Source of the DNA: Alopecurus myosuroides
Lineage: Eukaryota; Streptophyta; Magnoliopsida; Poales; Poaceae
Reading direction: 5' to 3'
Length of the DNA: 64,000 nt
Assembly: GCA_028641055.1 (NCBI GenBank)
Contig: CM054060.1
Span: forward strand, 236,248,833 to 236,312,832
The notes beneath the pieces were generated by a model that ran no database searches, was not told the DNA's origin, and saw only the letters and a list, made by a program, of their open reading frames with translations. A program made the translations under genes and the position numbers. Below are positions 22,376 to 33,047 of the stretch, piece by piece (position 1 is the first letter of the stretch; each line of letters opens with the position of its first letter).

Positions 22376-24949
22376 ATGGATGACGAGTATCTTCTCGAGG
22401 ATAAATATGATGTCACTCACCGTGGAATGTTGATGGCGGAGAAGAAGAGGGTAATCCATATTGATGATGTTTGTTCATATATATCTAGTTTCCATGTTTA
22501 TTGTTCTAAATTGTATTTGTTCTTGTAGGTCTTTGCCCCTCTTCGTTTGCGGTCCCATGAGGCCGCACACAAGGACATGTCGTTCGACGAGCGGTATACG
22601 GACTACATCGAGACACTTGGACTACTTCCATTTATCTCGCTTGTGTCTTGGTCAAAGATGAACATGAATCCTGCTGCCATCACCGCTCTTGTTGACCGAT
22701 GGAGGCCGGATACGCACTCTTTTCACCTCCGCACCGTGAGATGAACGTGACTTTCCAGGACGTGTCCATGATAACGGGACTCCCCATCCGTGGAGATCTT
22801 GTGTGTTTTAGCACCGATTCCAAGGACTGGCGTGCCGGTATGTTCAGTCTCATCGGTAAGGTTCCATCAGAGAAGACAGACCCAAGCAAGGACAGACTCT
22901 CTGCCGGCGCAACATTTGTTTGGATCAGGACAAACATTGGAAAATGCCCTGCCGGAGCTGACGGGGAGACCGTTGAGCAGTATGCACGTGCATACGTGTG
23001 GTATGTCATCTCGAGGACTTTGTTTGCGGACAGTGGTGGTAGAAACGCTCCCTGGATGTGGCTGAAGGCGTTATCGGTGAAAAATCTTAGCTGGGGTTCG
23101 GCTGCGCTTGCGTACTTGTATCGCCAGGTAATCCACATAACTCTCATTTTCCAAATTACATGGATGTCTCCAAAACTTGTAAACTTACTAGTGTGTCTCT
23201 ATGTGCAGTTGGATGACGCTTGTCATAGGGCCTTGCCACAGGCTGGTATTGGTGGTCCAATGGTACTACTCTCGATTTGGATGTGGGAACACTTTCCGGT
23301 GGGACGGCCGAAAAGTTTGCAATCGGCACCTTGGGACGATCATGGCAACCCGCTGCGTAGGGCTGCATGGGTTTATTGGTGGGATAAGGTTGCGGAGTTC
23401 AAAGGTGACCCAAAGAGGGAGTATGTGCGGTACACAGACGAGTTTGATGAGCTGGCCCCTGAGCATGTAATAGCTGGGGATATCATGTTCTGTCATAACG
23501 TTGTAGGTAATAGCTGTTGAGTTTTGTTCTAGTTTTTAAATCTTGTATACTGTTGTAGGTGACATGGGAGATCTATGGCACTCGGGAATATTTCAAAAAC
23601 ACAAACAATCAGTTCGACCTGAACCCAAAGTGCCGAGAGGAAGAATATCTTTGATTGTTAAAGGTCCCGCTGATATACATTTACGCAGTTGAGCTCCACT
23701 TGCCACATCGAGTGATGACGCAATTTGGTTTACTCCAAACTTCACCGCCACGGTGGAAGGACACAAAGTTTCCGTTACACGAGTAAGAATATAACTTTTC
23801 TTTCTTCCATTCTAAACCATGCATTTTATAAAACTAACACTTAATATCTTCTGATATGAAGGTTGAACCGTAAAAGGCAGAAGAAGGTGATGAAATGGGA
23901 TGTACATCATAGTGATTATGTCTCCAAATGGAAAGCAAGGGTGGCAAGGGCTAGCAAGAATAAGTTGTATCTAGGTTATCACCCCCCGTTCGATCAGACT
24001 GCATTCAATGCCTACCTTGCTTGGTTTCATCCACGGACTCGTCTAGCCCTATGTCCTCCTGCTTTCGAGGATATAGTCTTTGAGGATACTGACCTTGCAG
24101 CTATCGCTACTCAGTTCACGTATAACAAGGCAGTAAGAGAGGGCCGTGGAACCGAGTTTGCACCTATGATCAATTATCTGGTAATTTCAACCATTTTTTT
24201 CCGTGTTCATAATTTTAGATTCAGATATCTAAAGTTCTTATTTTGACAGCACAATGAGATAGAGAACCAAGCCGAGAAAACCGAGGAAGCAGCCGCTCTC
24301 CCTCGTACTAAGAAGGGTGACAACGCCCTTAGAGCTTATGTAAAAGTAAGTTCTTAAATCTTCTCGATACCACTTATGTTTTCTTTGAAGAATCACTAAG
24401 ATTTTGCGTGTCAATCTCACAGCGTAGTGCCTCTCGGTTACGAGGATCGGCTCATATGCTTGGTTGTTGTACCGCCGACGCCGCGGACCTGAGCAATGAT
24501 TCCTCTTGCTCTCGAGGACCTTCAGGCCCTTTCTATGGCAATGCCTCCTCCTCTAATCTAGCAGATGTTGAGGTAGTAAGATTTGTCTCACCGTAGATGT
24601 TTCCAAAATAATTCCATACACATGATTTGTCCTTTTTTTTTGTTTCAAGTTGATGATGATGAGAACTTGAGGACATATGTACATTCCTTCGGTTTATGGT
24701 CCAAGAAAAAAGGCCAAAATGGTTGTGGAGGAAGATGAGCATGAGATCGAGGAGGAAGAAGATGTTGAGGCCGAGGAGGAGGAAGATGTTGAGGCCGAGG
24801 AGGAGGAAGCTGTAGAAAGCGAGGAGGAGATCGAGGCCCCTCCGCCGCTGCCCCCGAGGAGGAAGAGGCTTTCATGTAGGAGAAAGAATGCTGACCAGCC
24901 GTCCTCGCCGGCGAGGAGGTTGACTCGGGCCTACAAGGGAAGGAGGTAG
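22376..24949 (+). pseudogene. Plant mobile domain (PMD, MAIN/MAIL1-like) protein, disabled
   Basis: Deduced exons are 22376-22450, 22529-23127, 23209-23466, 23559-23782, 23862-24180, 24250-24345, 24423-24572 and about 24650-24949, with GT-AG borders and compatible phases. Conserved PMD blocks are readable: LGLLPFISL, ALVDRWRPDTHSFHL, EMNVTFQDVSMITGLPI, AYVWYVISRTLFADSGG, AALAYLYRQLDDACH, LLSIWMWEHFPVGRP, and LPHRVMTQFGLLQ with FHPRTRL downstream. The last exon encodes a long acidic run (EEEEDVEAEEEE repeats) then a basic tail. Exon 2 is one base short (599 nt): a deletion near 22735 (CACCGTGAG for expected ACCGGTGAG) shifts the frame. Exon 4 has TGA at 23652-23654. PMD proteins occur both as host silencing factors (MAIN, MAIL1, with PP7L) and inside transposons. 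Here the gene lies within a MULE. Confidence 0.8.
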
Positions 24950-25194
24950 ATGGACTTGTTGTTGTTGCCGTGGACTATTTTTCATTGTGGACTTGTATGT
25001 CGTCGTCGCCGTGGACTATTTGTGTACTTGTATTTCGTTGTGGACTATTTGTGTAATCTTCTAATTGTTCTAAACTGTTTGTGGACAATTTGAGATATTT
25101 GTTTTTGCTAAATTGTTTGTGTAAACTCTCGGGTTCTTGTTAAACTTTTTGTGTAAACTCTCGGATATTTGTTCTTATTAAACTCTCCGGTTGC

Positions 25195-25445
25195 TCTCTC
25201 TCTCTCTGCCAAGGTACAGACCACCGCGCCCCAGCACTGGGCTCTACATCTACAATGCACCGCGCCGGGGTTGTTGGCACTGCAGCACCACCGCGCCACG
25301 CTAGCTGGAGCTGCCCAGAAGGGGCACCGCGTCGGGCCGCCCGGCGCTACCCTCCCTCCCTTAGGCATTTTCGCGAAGTGAGGGCTAACCCCTCTCGGGT
25401 TGCTCTCTGTTTGCCAAGCTACAGACCACCGCGCCGTGGTATGTT
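25195..25445. repeat. Internal copy of the MULE subterminal GC motifs
   Basis: Downstream of the PMD gene the motifs ACCACCGCGCC, CCGGCGCTACC and CTAACCCCTCTCGGGTTGC resemble the element's termini in the right-end orientation. This may mark an older right end, meaning the PMD part could once have been its own element of about 4 kb, or be plain subterminal repetition. Confidence 0.45.
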
Positions 25446-28031
25446 TTGATTTGGTGAATTTGGGCAATATTTGTATTTTTTTTATTTAGGGGGCTAGATT
25501 AAGTTATTTTATTGTTTTCACTCTATTTAATTCATTAAATATCTTAAAATTTATTTTAGGCACGAATATTACATTCACACAGTCACACATATGGTTCCCA
25601 AGTGGTGTGTTATAAGTGGATCATATTAGATACAATTCCTTATAGAAAGTATTTTGGTATCACTACTAGGTAATGTTCGTATACACTGTAATGAAAATCA
25701 TCAATAGGGAATTTTATTCCATATCAAACCAAATGGTGTTAGGTAATAAATGGATTTGTTTTCCTTTGTGTGGTTTTTTTATTTTCATCTTTGGGTTTCT
25801 TATCAAGCATGGTGGACATTTCCTTATATCATGTGTAAGCCATGTTGCTGTCTTTAGCACTTGATCAAGTAGAGAACATGAATGGCTTTAGAATCTATTT
25901 GCTTGTTTTACACATAGGTTCCATTATGGATATTATCTCATGTTTGTTTTAGAACATGTAATCATTTACATGGTTATGTGCAGATGAATCTTTGTTGTTA
26001 TCTGTTAGTCTTGTGTATGAAAAGGATTTGGAAAATAAGGTATTAAGCTTGTTTTCATCTACCTCCACATATCAAGACATGTGGATGCAATGTCTTGTTA
26101 TTATTTCATACTTGATAATTATTTCCATTTAAGATATTACTATGATTTCCTCATTTCTTATGGGCTTGACAAGGCATAGAAGTTATAGATCTTCTAATAT
26201 TACCTAATGCTTCACTGAATAATTTCTTATACTCCCTTACTGAGGCAGTGTTGCTCCTTGTTGACTTATGTTTCTTGATGTTCTTGTCACTGTTTGCCAC
26301 TTGTCTTCAGATATTTCCTTGTTCAATACCAAGTAAATTCAGCTCTTGGATTCCACCTTCACTATCTCACCCTTGTGGTGAAAACAACCAATTACTCAAA
26401 GCAAAGATTTTACTTAGATGATTATAAAAGGATATAAGTTTTTTTTATGAAATCAAGTTGCACTTATGCATATAAGAAGAATTTGTAAACAAGGTAGCTA
26501 GTCTTGCCTCCAAATTACCACTCATATACAATAGGCTAAGATGTACCAGGTTATTCAATCTTCAGTTTGTTTGTGTATGACACTCAATTGTTTGAGTATA
26601 CAAAAGTGATATGTTAACAAGGTAGCTAGTCTTGTTATCAAACTACTTCTATATAACACTAACATTGGAGTATCACACTATTTCAAGAGGAGTTAATAAG
26701 ATCAGATCATGATATAAGTGTTTCCAAGTACTCTTATGGTCAATTGGAATAGTACTTATAGAAGACTCTGAGGAATCTTCCTGATGATCTTCTTGTGGTG
26801 GTTCCTCTGTTCTTGTGGTTTCTTCTCTTGCAGAATGATTTAGAGAAGATTGGAAACAAGATATAATAGTCTAGGCAACATAACAAGATCTAGATTATGA
26901 GTTAGTTCATGCTTTTATTATCCTTCCATATATTTCTTATTTTATTTCCCAAAATATATGTACTTGTCTCATACATGATTGGTTTTACTTAGCTTTCAAT
27001 TCAATTCCTCTAATAGAGGTTATACTTGTTGTTATTCCTTACTTGTATCCAGAGGTACTTCAGTTGTGGAATTGTTGAATTTGAGTAGAGGTGTGAAATG
27101 CTTATGGAATGATGACTTAATAGTAAGTTTATCAAATGGTTCATTGATGTGTTGATATTTCAGATACTCACTTGTATAAGATGAATGAGATAATGAGCAT
27201 GTGAAGCTTATTGGGTTTTAATGACTTATGTCATAGTTGTTATTTGTTTTCTCTGGTGTCATGATTTTACTTTATATTCTCCCCTTTTAATCTTTGTCAG
27301 GCATAATGTAGACATAGAGATTTGGAAAGGTCATGTGTAATGGTCAAGGTTTAACAGTAGTTGAAGAAGATTTGATTCTTCTTTTAGGTACTACTTTTAT
27401 GGTTGATGAGATATGTACATATTCGATAAATATGTTAATACAATTATTATTATGTCATTTCCCACTTGTGGGTCTTGAGTTAACACTTGTTTGTATCACT
27501 TGTGTTCTATTAAACCTTTGTTATTTGATTGTGAAAGTTAACTTAGTAGCTACTAAATAATTTTGGAAAGATGTGGTGTGAATGGTTGATAACTTGAAGA
27601 GTTATTATTTGAGAGGACATAACACCTATGTCGATGAGATGGTTCAAATGTGTATTACTCATTGGGGAAGTAAGATTATTAGTTGTGTGATTTGGGTACT
27701 CACCCCTCTTTGGGTTTTAGATACCTAGTGAATTATCCCAAGTCACTTAAAGACTTGTGGTTAAGGTTGTTGAGAGTTTGTGTTGGTCAAAACAATTTAT
27801 GGTTTATGTAACCAGATGATTTGATTTCTTAAGATACTTGTTATAAAGATCATTCCAAATGTAATCTTGACTAGATGAACTAGACCTATTTCACCATGTC
27901 AAGTGAAACTTTGGTCACTTTGATTCGTTTAAACTTTCGCGCCAAAATTTCCCGTACTTTTAGATGCGTGCTTTGCAAATGCACATATTATATTTAGATC
28001 CTTATAACTTCCCAAAAAACTGGGATGTTAC
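25446..28031 (-). repeat. AT-rich block ending as a minus-strand LTR (TGTAACATCCCA)
   Basis: The right border reads, on the minus strand, TGTAACATCCCAGTTTTTTG. This is the typical start of a class of Triticeae gypsy LTRs, and it abuts transposase coding sequence at 28032. The whole interval is AT-rich and holds no frame above 75 codons. The left border and a target duplication could not be found, so whether it is a solo LTR of about 2.5 kb or an LTR plus other sequence is open. Confidence 0.4.
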
Positions 28032-28804
28032 AACCACCTTATTGAAAACTTTGGCTTCTCTAGCCGTTAACCCATCCTCATCAACATCTTCCTCGGGACC
28101 TTCATCATCGGAGTCATCTGCATAGCATCGGTTGTAAGACATAGAGGATCCATGTCCTCTTGCAAACAATATGCCTCCACATCACCAACATCATTGGTGT
28201 GAAGCTCATCCTCCAACTCATCGTCTTCCGATGATACATCTTGATCATTTTGAGAAGGGTTTGGAGGTCGGTTGATTTCATGTTGAGTCATTGTAGGTTG
28301 GCTCTTGTCATATTGGGTCATTGGAGGTGGACTCGATGATGTGACATACACTTCATGGTCATCAAATGGCTCATTAGAAATAGGGCTCCTAACATCACTT
28401 TGGGAGGCACACCGGTTCAACTCAAAGTGCATGAGGGGATCAACCTTCTTTGTGGCAAATGATTCACGAGTTCTGTCTTGAGATTCCGCCACGATCTCCT
28501 TGTAAGCACTCCAACGTGACTCGGAGTTGAGAGGCATGACCTTCCAACGAGAGCGCATCCCGGTGCCAACATTATGCCTTCCCACCAATTCAACTACATC
28601 ATTTGACTCCATCCAATTCAATTCAATCCTCACTTTTTCCACTACCTCGGCATAGCTAGGATTACGATCAAACATCAACACAACCTCCTCTGGGTCATGG
28701 TCAACATTGCCTCTCAAAAAAGAATCCTTATCCACATGATGAACACTAACAAATTTCTCCATCCAAAAAATAATTACAACAACACAACAAAATTTTCTCA
28801 TCAA
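28032..28804 (-). pseudogene. MuDR-type transposase, N-terminal relic
   Basis: Minus-strand frame 28804-28067 reads MMRKFCC...MEKFVSVHHVD, then NPSYAEVVEKVRIELNWMES and VVELVGRHNVG...RSRWKVMPL. This is the N-terminal PB1-like region of MULE transposases, followed by an acidic linker. After about 28130 the homologous reading moves to another frame (YNRCYADDSDDEGPEEDVDE, then DGLTAREAKVFNKVV), so there is a frameshift. At 28031 coding sequence ends abruptly at an LTR-like block; the DDE and zinc-finger parts are missing. It is transcribed opposite to the PMD gene, as in a two-gene MULE. Confidence 0.75.
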
Positions 28805-29720
28805 ATATAAATATATACATTTAGCATTGAATTGAAGCTACTAAAATAATAGTATGTAACAATACATCTCACTAACTACATCTAACCCTAAGCATAATAC
28901 TAATTATTTAACACTAACCATAATTAATATAGCCCACTAACTAGATCTAACAAAAAACCCAATCCCTGACATTGAAATTATGTGCACACCACTATATAGC
29001 TATCATACACAACCATTGAGAAATTAAACCACAAATTTCCCCTCATATGCAAAAGTTAGGGTTTCCTAGATCTACACAAATGCCACCTCAAATTACAAAA
29101 TTTCAATTGGACACAAAGATTAAGGATAGGGAGAGTACCTCTTGCAGAAATGGGGGGCGGGGGGGCAAAACCACCAAGTATGGACCCAAAAATGGAGGGA
29201 TTTTATCGATGTTGTAAATCAACGATACCATCCAAAGATGATAAAGCAGGGATGGTGTATGCATGGAGATCGCGAGGTGGGTTAGCACATAGAAAGACAA
29301 GATTTATACAGCTTCAGGCCCCGGGAAACATCATCCGGTAAAAGCCCTACATGATGTTTGTGGCTAGGTCTTATTCCGTATGCCCACGAGGGAGCCGCAG
29401 GTGTGCCGGCTCTCCTCTAGTTGTGTCTAGGTCTGGAGATTCTATCTGTGTCTTAGCTTGCCCTCTTGGGGCGCCTTACTCCAACTCAAATAAGAGCTCG
29501 GGTGCTACTCAGACTCGTTGACCCGGCCTGCTGGGCCGGTTCTCATGGGCCACGGCCTACCTCCATGTGGGTACCCGTTTCCCATATCCACGACAGATTT
29601 GCTAGTGGGGGATTTGGGGGAGTGAGAGGGAGAGAGAGAAGGGGACCAGGCCGAGTAAGATGAAATGGGAGTGGAGAGGGAGAGGGGGTCGGGTGTGGCC
29701 GGTTTCACATATCCAGGAAC
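28805..29720. other. 5' region of the MULE transposase relic with possible small insertion
   Basis: 28805-29150 is AT-rich leader. 29260-29600 is more GC-rich and reads like a fragment of another repeat (GCTTCAGGCCCCGGGAAACATC...). No gene and no clean borders are visible. Confidence 0.35.
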
Positions 29721-30004
29721 CACCGCGCCGAGCTTAGGGGCGCTACCCTATGAACCACCGCGCCTTCTGACCCGGCGCTACATTACCGCACCTAGGCCCC
29801 GCCTTACCTACATGGCAGGAGCACCGCGCCGGTTGCGAAGGAGTTGACCTATCAACCACCGTGCCGGGTGCGAAGGAGTTGACCTAGTAACAACCGCGCC
29901 GTCGTGTTGTGCGCTACCCAAAAGGGTTAGAAACAAAAATAGTTTTCGTCCGAGTTTATTTTTGGCTGAAATTTCTTCCCAAGGTTATTTTTGTGATTTT
30001 TCAC
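29720..30004. repeat. Right terminal and subterminal repeats of the PMD-MULE
   Basis: Repeated ACCACCGCGCCG and GCGCTACCC motifs, with a duplicated GCGAAGGAGTTGACCTA (29836 and 29871), lead into the terminal inverted repeat that ends GTGATTTTTCAC at 30004. Confidence 0.8.
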
Positions 30005-30207
30005 AGCTCTGAATTCAAATGCTACAATGACGACTATGGCTCAGTTCAGCTAAACACGAGATTGGTTTGACTCCGACGCAAACTACCAAATTAATTAATG
30101 TAAGTTGCCAAATTTTTAACAACAATCGGTGGCCTAACAACATTGACAAAAGTTTAGTTGGAGCTCAAACTAATCATACTCTTTGACAAAGAATTAATTA
30201 CCTGAAA

Positions 30208-30280
30208 CCGTATTATTTGCTCATATTGTGATCAAAGCTTTCATATAAGGATCATTTTTTCTAACATGAAGTAGAATAGG
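30208..30280. repeat. Short copy of the sequence at 20446-20520
   Basis: GTATTATTTGCTCATATTGT and about 55 following bases match 20446-20520 with scattered differences. The two copies lie just outside the Harbinger/MULE block, in the same orientation. Confidence 0.75.
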
Positions 30281-30285
30281 TAACC

Positions 30286-30870
30286 CCTCGCGTCGCTCCC
30301 CAGGCGACGCACGGGGCGATACCTAGCGCCGCCTCTAACGTCCTCAACGGACTTCGCTGCCGCTGGCCTTGGCCGCGGTGGCGGTGGGCCCGCTACCCAA
30401 GGGTGGCGGGTAATTCTTTGCCAGCGGGGCCTATTGTCTATGGAGCGCAGAGAGCTTAAGGATGCGGATCTGGGTTGCGGCCCAGCGCGTCGTGCGAACT
30501 TGTTGGTGCGTTCTGCCTCGTGGCGGACATCGTCGGGGACTCTGATTGTGCCCCTCCTCCCGGACCTTTGGCCTTAAAAGGCATCAACATCTCATCCGAT
30601 CCATGGATGGCCATATGGGATTCGTCGTTGGATCTCGCTTGTTCGGATCCTGACGTGGGACTCGTCGGGCCTGCGGGGTCAGCCGGTCCTTCAGTTGACG
30701 CCTCAAGGTCCCGGGTGGCTCGCACCACAAGGACGCCACCTCCTGCTGATCTGCTAGGATTCATGCCTCTAAGGCGGATTGGGATGTCACTAATGCCATA
30801 AAAGACTTCGAACTTGGGTGATTTGGCGACCGCCAACCGTTTATGTCTTACACTTTGGGTACATCGGCAA
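30286..30870. repeat. GC-rich repeat fragment, possibly non-LTR (LINE) 5' region
   Basis: CTCGCGTCGCTCCCCAGGCG with GGGGCGATACCTAGCGCCGC looks like the GC-rich leader of Triticeae LINEs. Overlapping frames at 30456-30836 (minus) and 30475-30801 (plus) show no domain. Assignment is tentative. Confidence 0.3.
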
Positions 30871-31135
30871 TGATAATTTGATATGTCTCAAACGTATCTA
30901 TAATTTTTTATACTACATGCTTGTTTTCTACTCCCTCCGTATCAAAATATAAGATATTTTAGCGCATTCTAAATAAAACGTATCTAGACATGTTTTAGTG
31001 TGTAGATTCATATGCATTTTACACTAAAACATTTCTAGATACATGTTGAGGGAGTATATGTTTTTCCATGTTTTCTGGAACTAACTTATAACCCAGTGCC
31101 CAGTGCCAATTCCTTTTTATTTGTGTGTGCATTGC
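30871..31135 (+). repeat. Gypsy LTR start fragment split by a MITE
   Basis: TGATATGTCTCAAACGTATC starts a Sabrina/WHAM-type LTR fragment. It is interrupted by a Stowaway MITE (30931-31054) and resumes with TTTTCTGGAACTAACTTATAACCCAGTGCCCAGTG-type sequence until about 31135. Confidence 0.65.
30931..31054. mobile_element. Stowaway MITE (124 bp) inserted in an LTR fragment
   Basis: CTCCCTCCGTATC at the left and GTTGAGGGAG at the right form imperfect inverted repeats flanked by TA (30929-30930 and 31055-31056). LTR homology continues on both sides. Confidence 0.9.
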
Positions 31136-31600
31136 AGAAATAGGCCTCATCGGTGGGCGGGCAGGCTCGCCGCGACGCTGGAGAAGCGGGGGCGGCTAGG
31201 GTTGCGGTTTCGTCGGTGGATCTGGGCTGCCGTCAGGAGAGACGGGGCTGGAGGGGATGGGGTCGGGTTAGGGTTTGGAAGCGGTTCTGCCGAGTGACAA
31301 CGACGGGATGTGGGGGTAGTTATCCGCACCGGGTGGACTGCGGATTAATAACTATATTGTGTAGGGGTAAATTTGCAAAAGAGCCTGAAAAGTTGGACGC
31401 TAAAACAATGGACGGTTGTGATAGTGCGGGTGTGGCAACCGGAAAATCCTCTTTGGGGTACCCTGTGAGCAGATTGCCTTAAACTAACGAATTCCTTCCC
31501 CAGAAACGGTCTTCATGTACGCGCCCTTCTGAAACCACTGTTTCCGCGACCCGGACCGAGCCCAACCTAAAACCTCGTCAAACTTATACACCAGCACCTA
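31057..31600. other. Intergenic, upstream of the At4g22030-like gene
   Basis: Contains the LTR remnant to about 31135, then unassigned sequence with overlapping short frames (31103-31482). No protein is supported; the proximal promoter of the next gene starts here. Confidence 0.5.
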
Positions 31601-31610
31601 CCCCACCCCT

Positions 31611-31617
31611 TATAAAT
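31611..31617 (+). promoter_or_regulatory. TATA box of the At4g22030-like gene
   Basis: TATAAATA within CCCCTTATAAATACC lies about 155 bases before the start codon. It is followed by a pyrimidine-rich stretch and a CATCGTCAGTTCATC-type probable transcription start region near 31640-31650. Confidence 0.7.
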
Positions 31618-31766
31618 ACCAATCCCATCCCCGTATCCTCATCGTCAGTTCATCTACACGGAACGAAAGCAGCAAAGCTTGAAGCCACTTCGCCTTCGAA
31701 ATCCGCCAGCTCCAGTCTACAGCGAACTGAACGAAGCGGCAACTTTGGACACCCAACGCACCAGCC

Positions 31767-33047
31767 ATGGCTGCACTCCAGGCCCAGCGCCTCTTCTTGG
31801 CCCCGTCTTCCTGCGCCCCTTCTACTTCCGCCGCGCAGCCACGGCCACGGCGGAGAAGCGTCGCAGCCTGCCGCGCATCTCTTCGCGTGCCTTCTGGTCT
31901 TCACGCCGTGCAGGAAAACATCAGCCTCAAGGTCGACTGGATCGAGACGCCGCGCGTCCCGGCCTCCCCGTCCGCTGACGTCGTCGATGGCGCCTCGGTT
32001 TCACTGGAGAAGCTCCGCGCGATCGCGGATGCCGCGGCGGACCGCGCCGAGATGCACGACATCATCGGCAGGCAGCGCGACAACTGGAACCACCTGCTGC
32101 TTCACTCCACCAACTCCCTCACGCTCGCCGCCTCCGCCATGGCCGCGCTCGCGCCCGCCGCCCCGACCATGGTCGCGCTCAAGGCCTCCGCGGGCATCCT
32201 CCTGGCCACCGCCGCGGTGACCATGGCGGCCGTCAACAAAATTCAGCCATCGCAGCTCGCCGAGGAACAGCGCAAGGCCACAAGTCTCTGGAGGGAGCTC
32301 GAGCGGAACGTCCGCGCCACGCTTGCGCTCGGCGCGCCGACGACCAAGGCCGACGTGCAAGAGGCCATGGACCGGGTGCTCGCGCTCGACGCCGCCTACC
32401 CGCTGCCGCTGCTCCCCGGCATGCTCGAGAAGTTCCCCAAGGCAGTCGAGCCCGCGCGCTGGTGGCCGAGCCGACGGCCCGCGCAGCCCAAGAAGTCCAA
32501 GAGCTTCGGCCGCCGTGGCGGCGCCTCAGTCGCTTCCGGCAACGGGTGGAGCCAAGATCTCGAGGACGAGATGCGAGGCATCCTCCGGGTCATCAAGGCC
32601 AAGGACGAGAATGAGTTCCTCACGGTGGGCAAGCTGGTGCTTAACATCAACAGGAGCCTCGCTGTGGCCGGCCCGGCTCTGGCTGGCACGGCCGCGCTTG
32701 CCTCAGTGTTCATCGGCACCGGCGAGGCCGGGACGTGGGCGTCGGGCGTGGCCGTCCTCGGCGGCGCGCTGGCAGCGGCGGTAAACACGGTAGAGCACGG
32801 CGGGCAGATGGGCATGCTCTTCGAGCTGCTGCGCAACTGCGCCGGGTACTACCGAAAGATGCAGGAGGACATCGAGGCCAACCTTGCCGAACCCGACGTG
32901 GAGCGGAGGGAGGGCGGCGAGTTGTTCGCGACAAAAGTAGCGTTGAAGCTCGGCCGCAGCCTGTCGGACCTCAAGCAGTTCAGGAAGATGGCCTCGCCGT
33001 CCGTCAGAGACGAGGACATCAAGGAATTCGCCGGGAAACTCTTCTAA
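31767..33047 (+). CDS. At4g22030-like protein, probably plastid-targeted (426 aa, single exon)
   Basis: Uninterrupted GC-rich frame with an in-context TATA box and a start in ACCAGCCATGGCT. The first ~45 residues are rich in Ala, Ser, Pro and Arg and poor in acidic residues, like a chloroplast transit peptide. Charged helices follow, then an Ala-rich hydrophobic stretch (about 118-156), a central part with ALDAAYPLPLLPGMLEKFP (about 206-224), a basic loop (KKSKSFGRR), LVLNINRSLAVAGPALAGTA and a second hydrophobic stretch (about 297-341), then EHGGQMGMLFELLRNCAGYY. This pattern matches the grass proteins usually labelled 'probable F-box protein At4g22030'. No F-box is visible, so that label should not be taken as function. 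Molecular role is unknown, and two membrane-associated regions are plausible. Confidence 0.8.
   Translation: MAALQAQRLFLAPSSCAPSTSAAQPRPRRRSVAACRASLRVPSGLHAVQENISLKVDWIETPRVPASPSADVVDGASVSLEKLRAIADAAADRAEMHDIIGRQRDNWNHLLLHSTNSLTLAASAMAALAPAAPTMVALKASAGILLATAAVTMAAVNKIQPSQLAEEQRKATSLWRELERNVRATLALGAPTTKADVQEAMDRVLALDAAYPLPLLPGMLEKFPKAVEPARWWPSRRPAQPKKSKSFGRRGGASVASGNGWSQDLEDEMRGILRVIKAKDENEFLTVGKLVLNINRSLAVAGPALAGTAALASVFIGTGEAGTWASGVAVLGGALAAAVNTVEHGGQMGMLFELLRNCAGYYRKMQEDIEANLAEPDVERREGGELFATKVALKLGRSLSDLKQFRKMASPSVRDEDIKEFAGKLF

Larger units (their letters stand above)
21400..30004. mobile_element. Large Mutator-like element (8.6 kb) carrying a PMD gene and a MuDR-type relic
   Basis: Left end GTGAAAAAACACAAATATG... 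and right end (reverse complement) GTGAAAAATCACAAAAATAA... align as inverted repeats for over 100 bp, including ACCTTGGGAAGAAA, AACTATTTTTG, CTAACCCTTT and GGGTAGCGC. Flanks AGCCCTGGA (21391-21399) and AGCTCTGAA (30005-30013) match at 7 of 9 positions, a decayed 9-bp MULE target duplication. Inside, on the plus strand, is a multi-exon PMD pseudogene (22376-24949). On the minus strand is the start of a MuDR-type transposase (28032-28804), cut by an LTR-like block. It is presumably immobile now. Confidence 0.85.

Noticed and set aside
31767..33047. Calling the 426-aa protein an F-box protein by name
   Set aside because: No F-box motif is visible at the N-terminus, which instead looks like a plastid transit peptide; only the At4g22030-like family label is kept.
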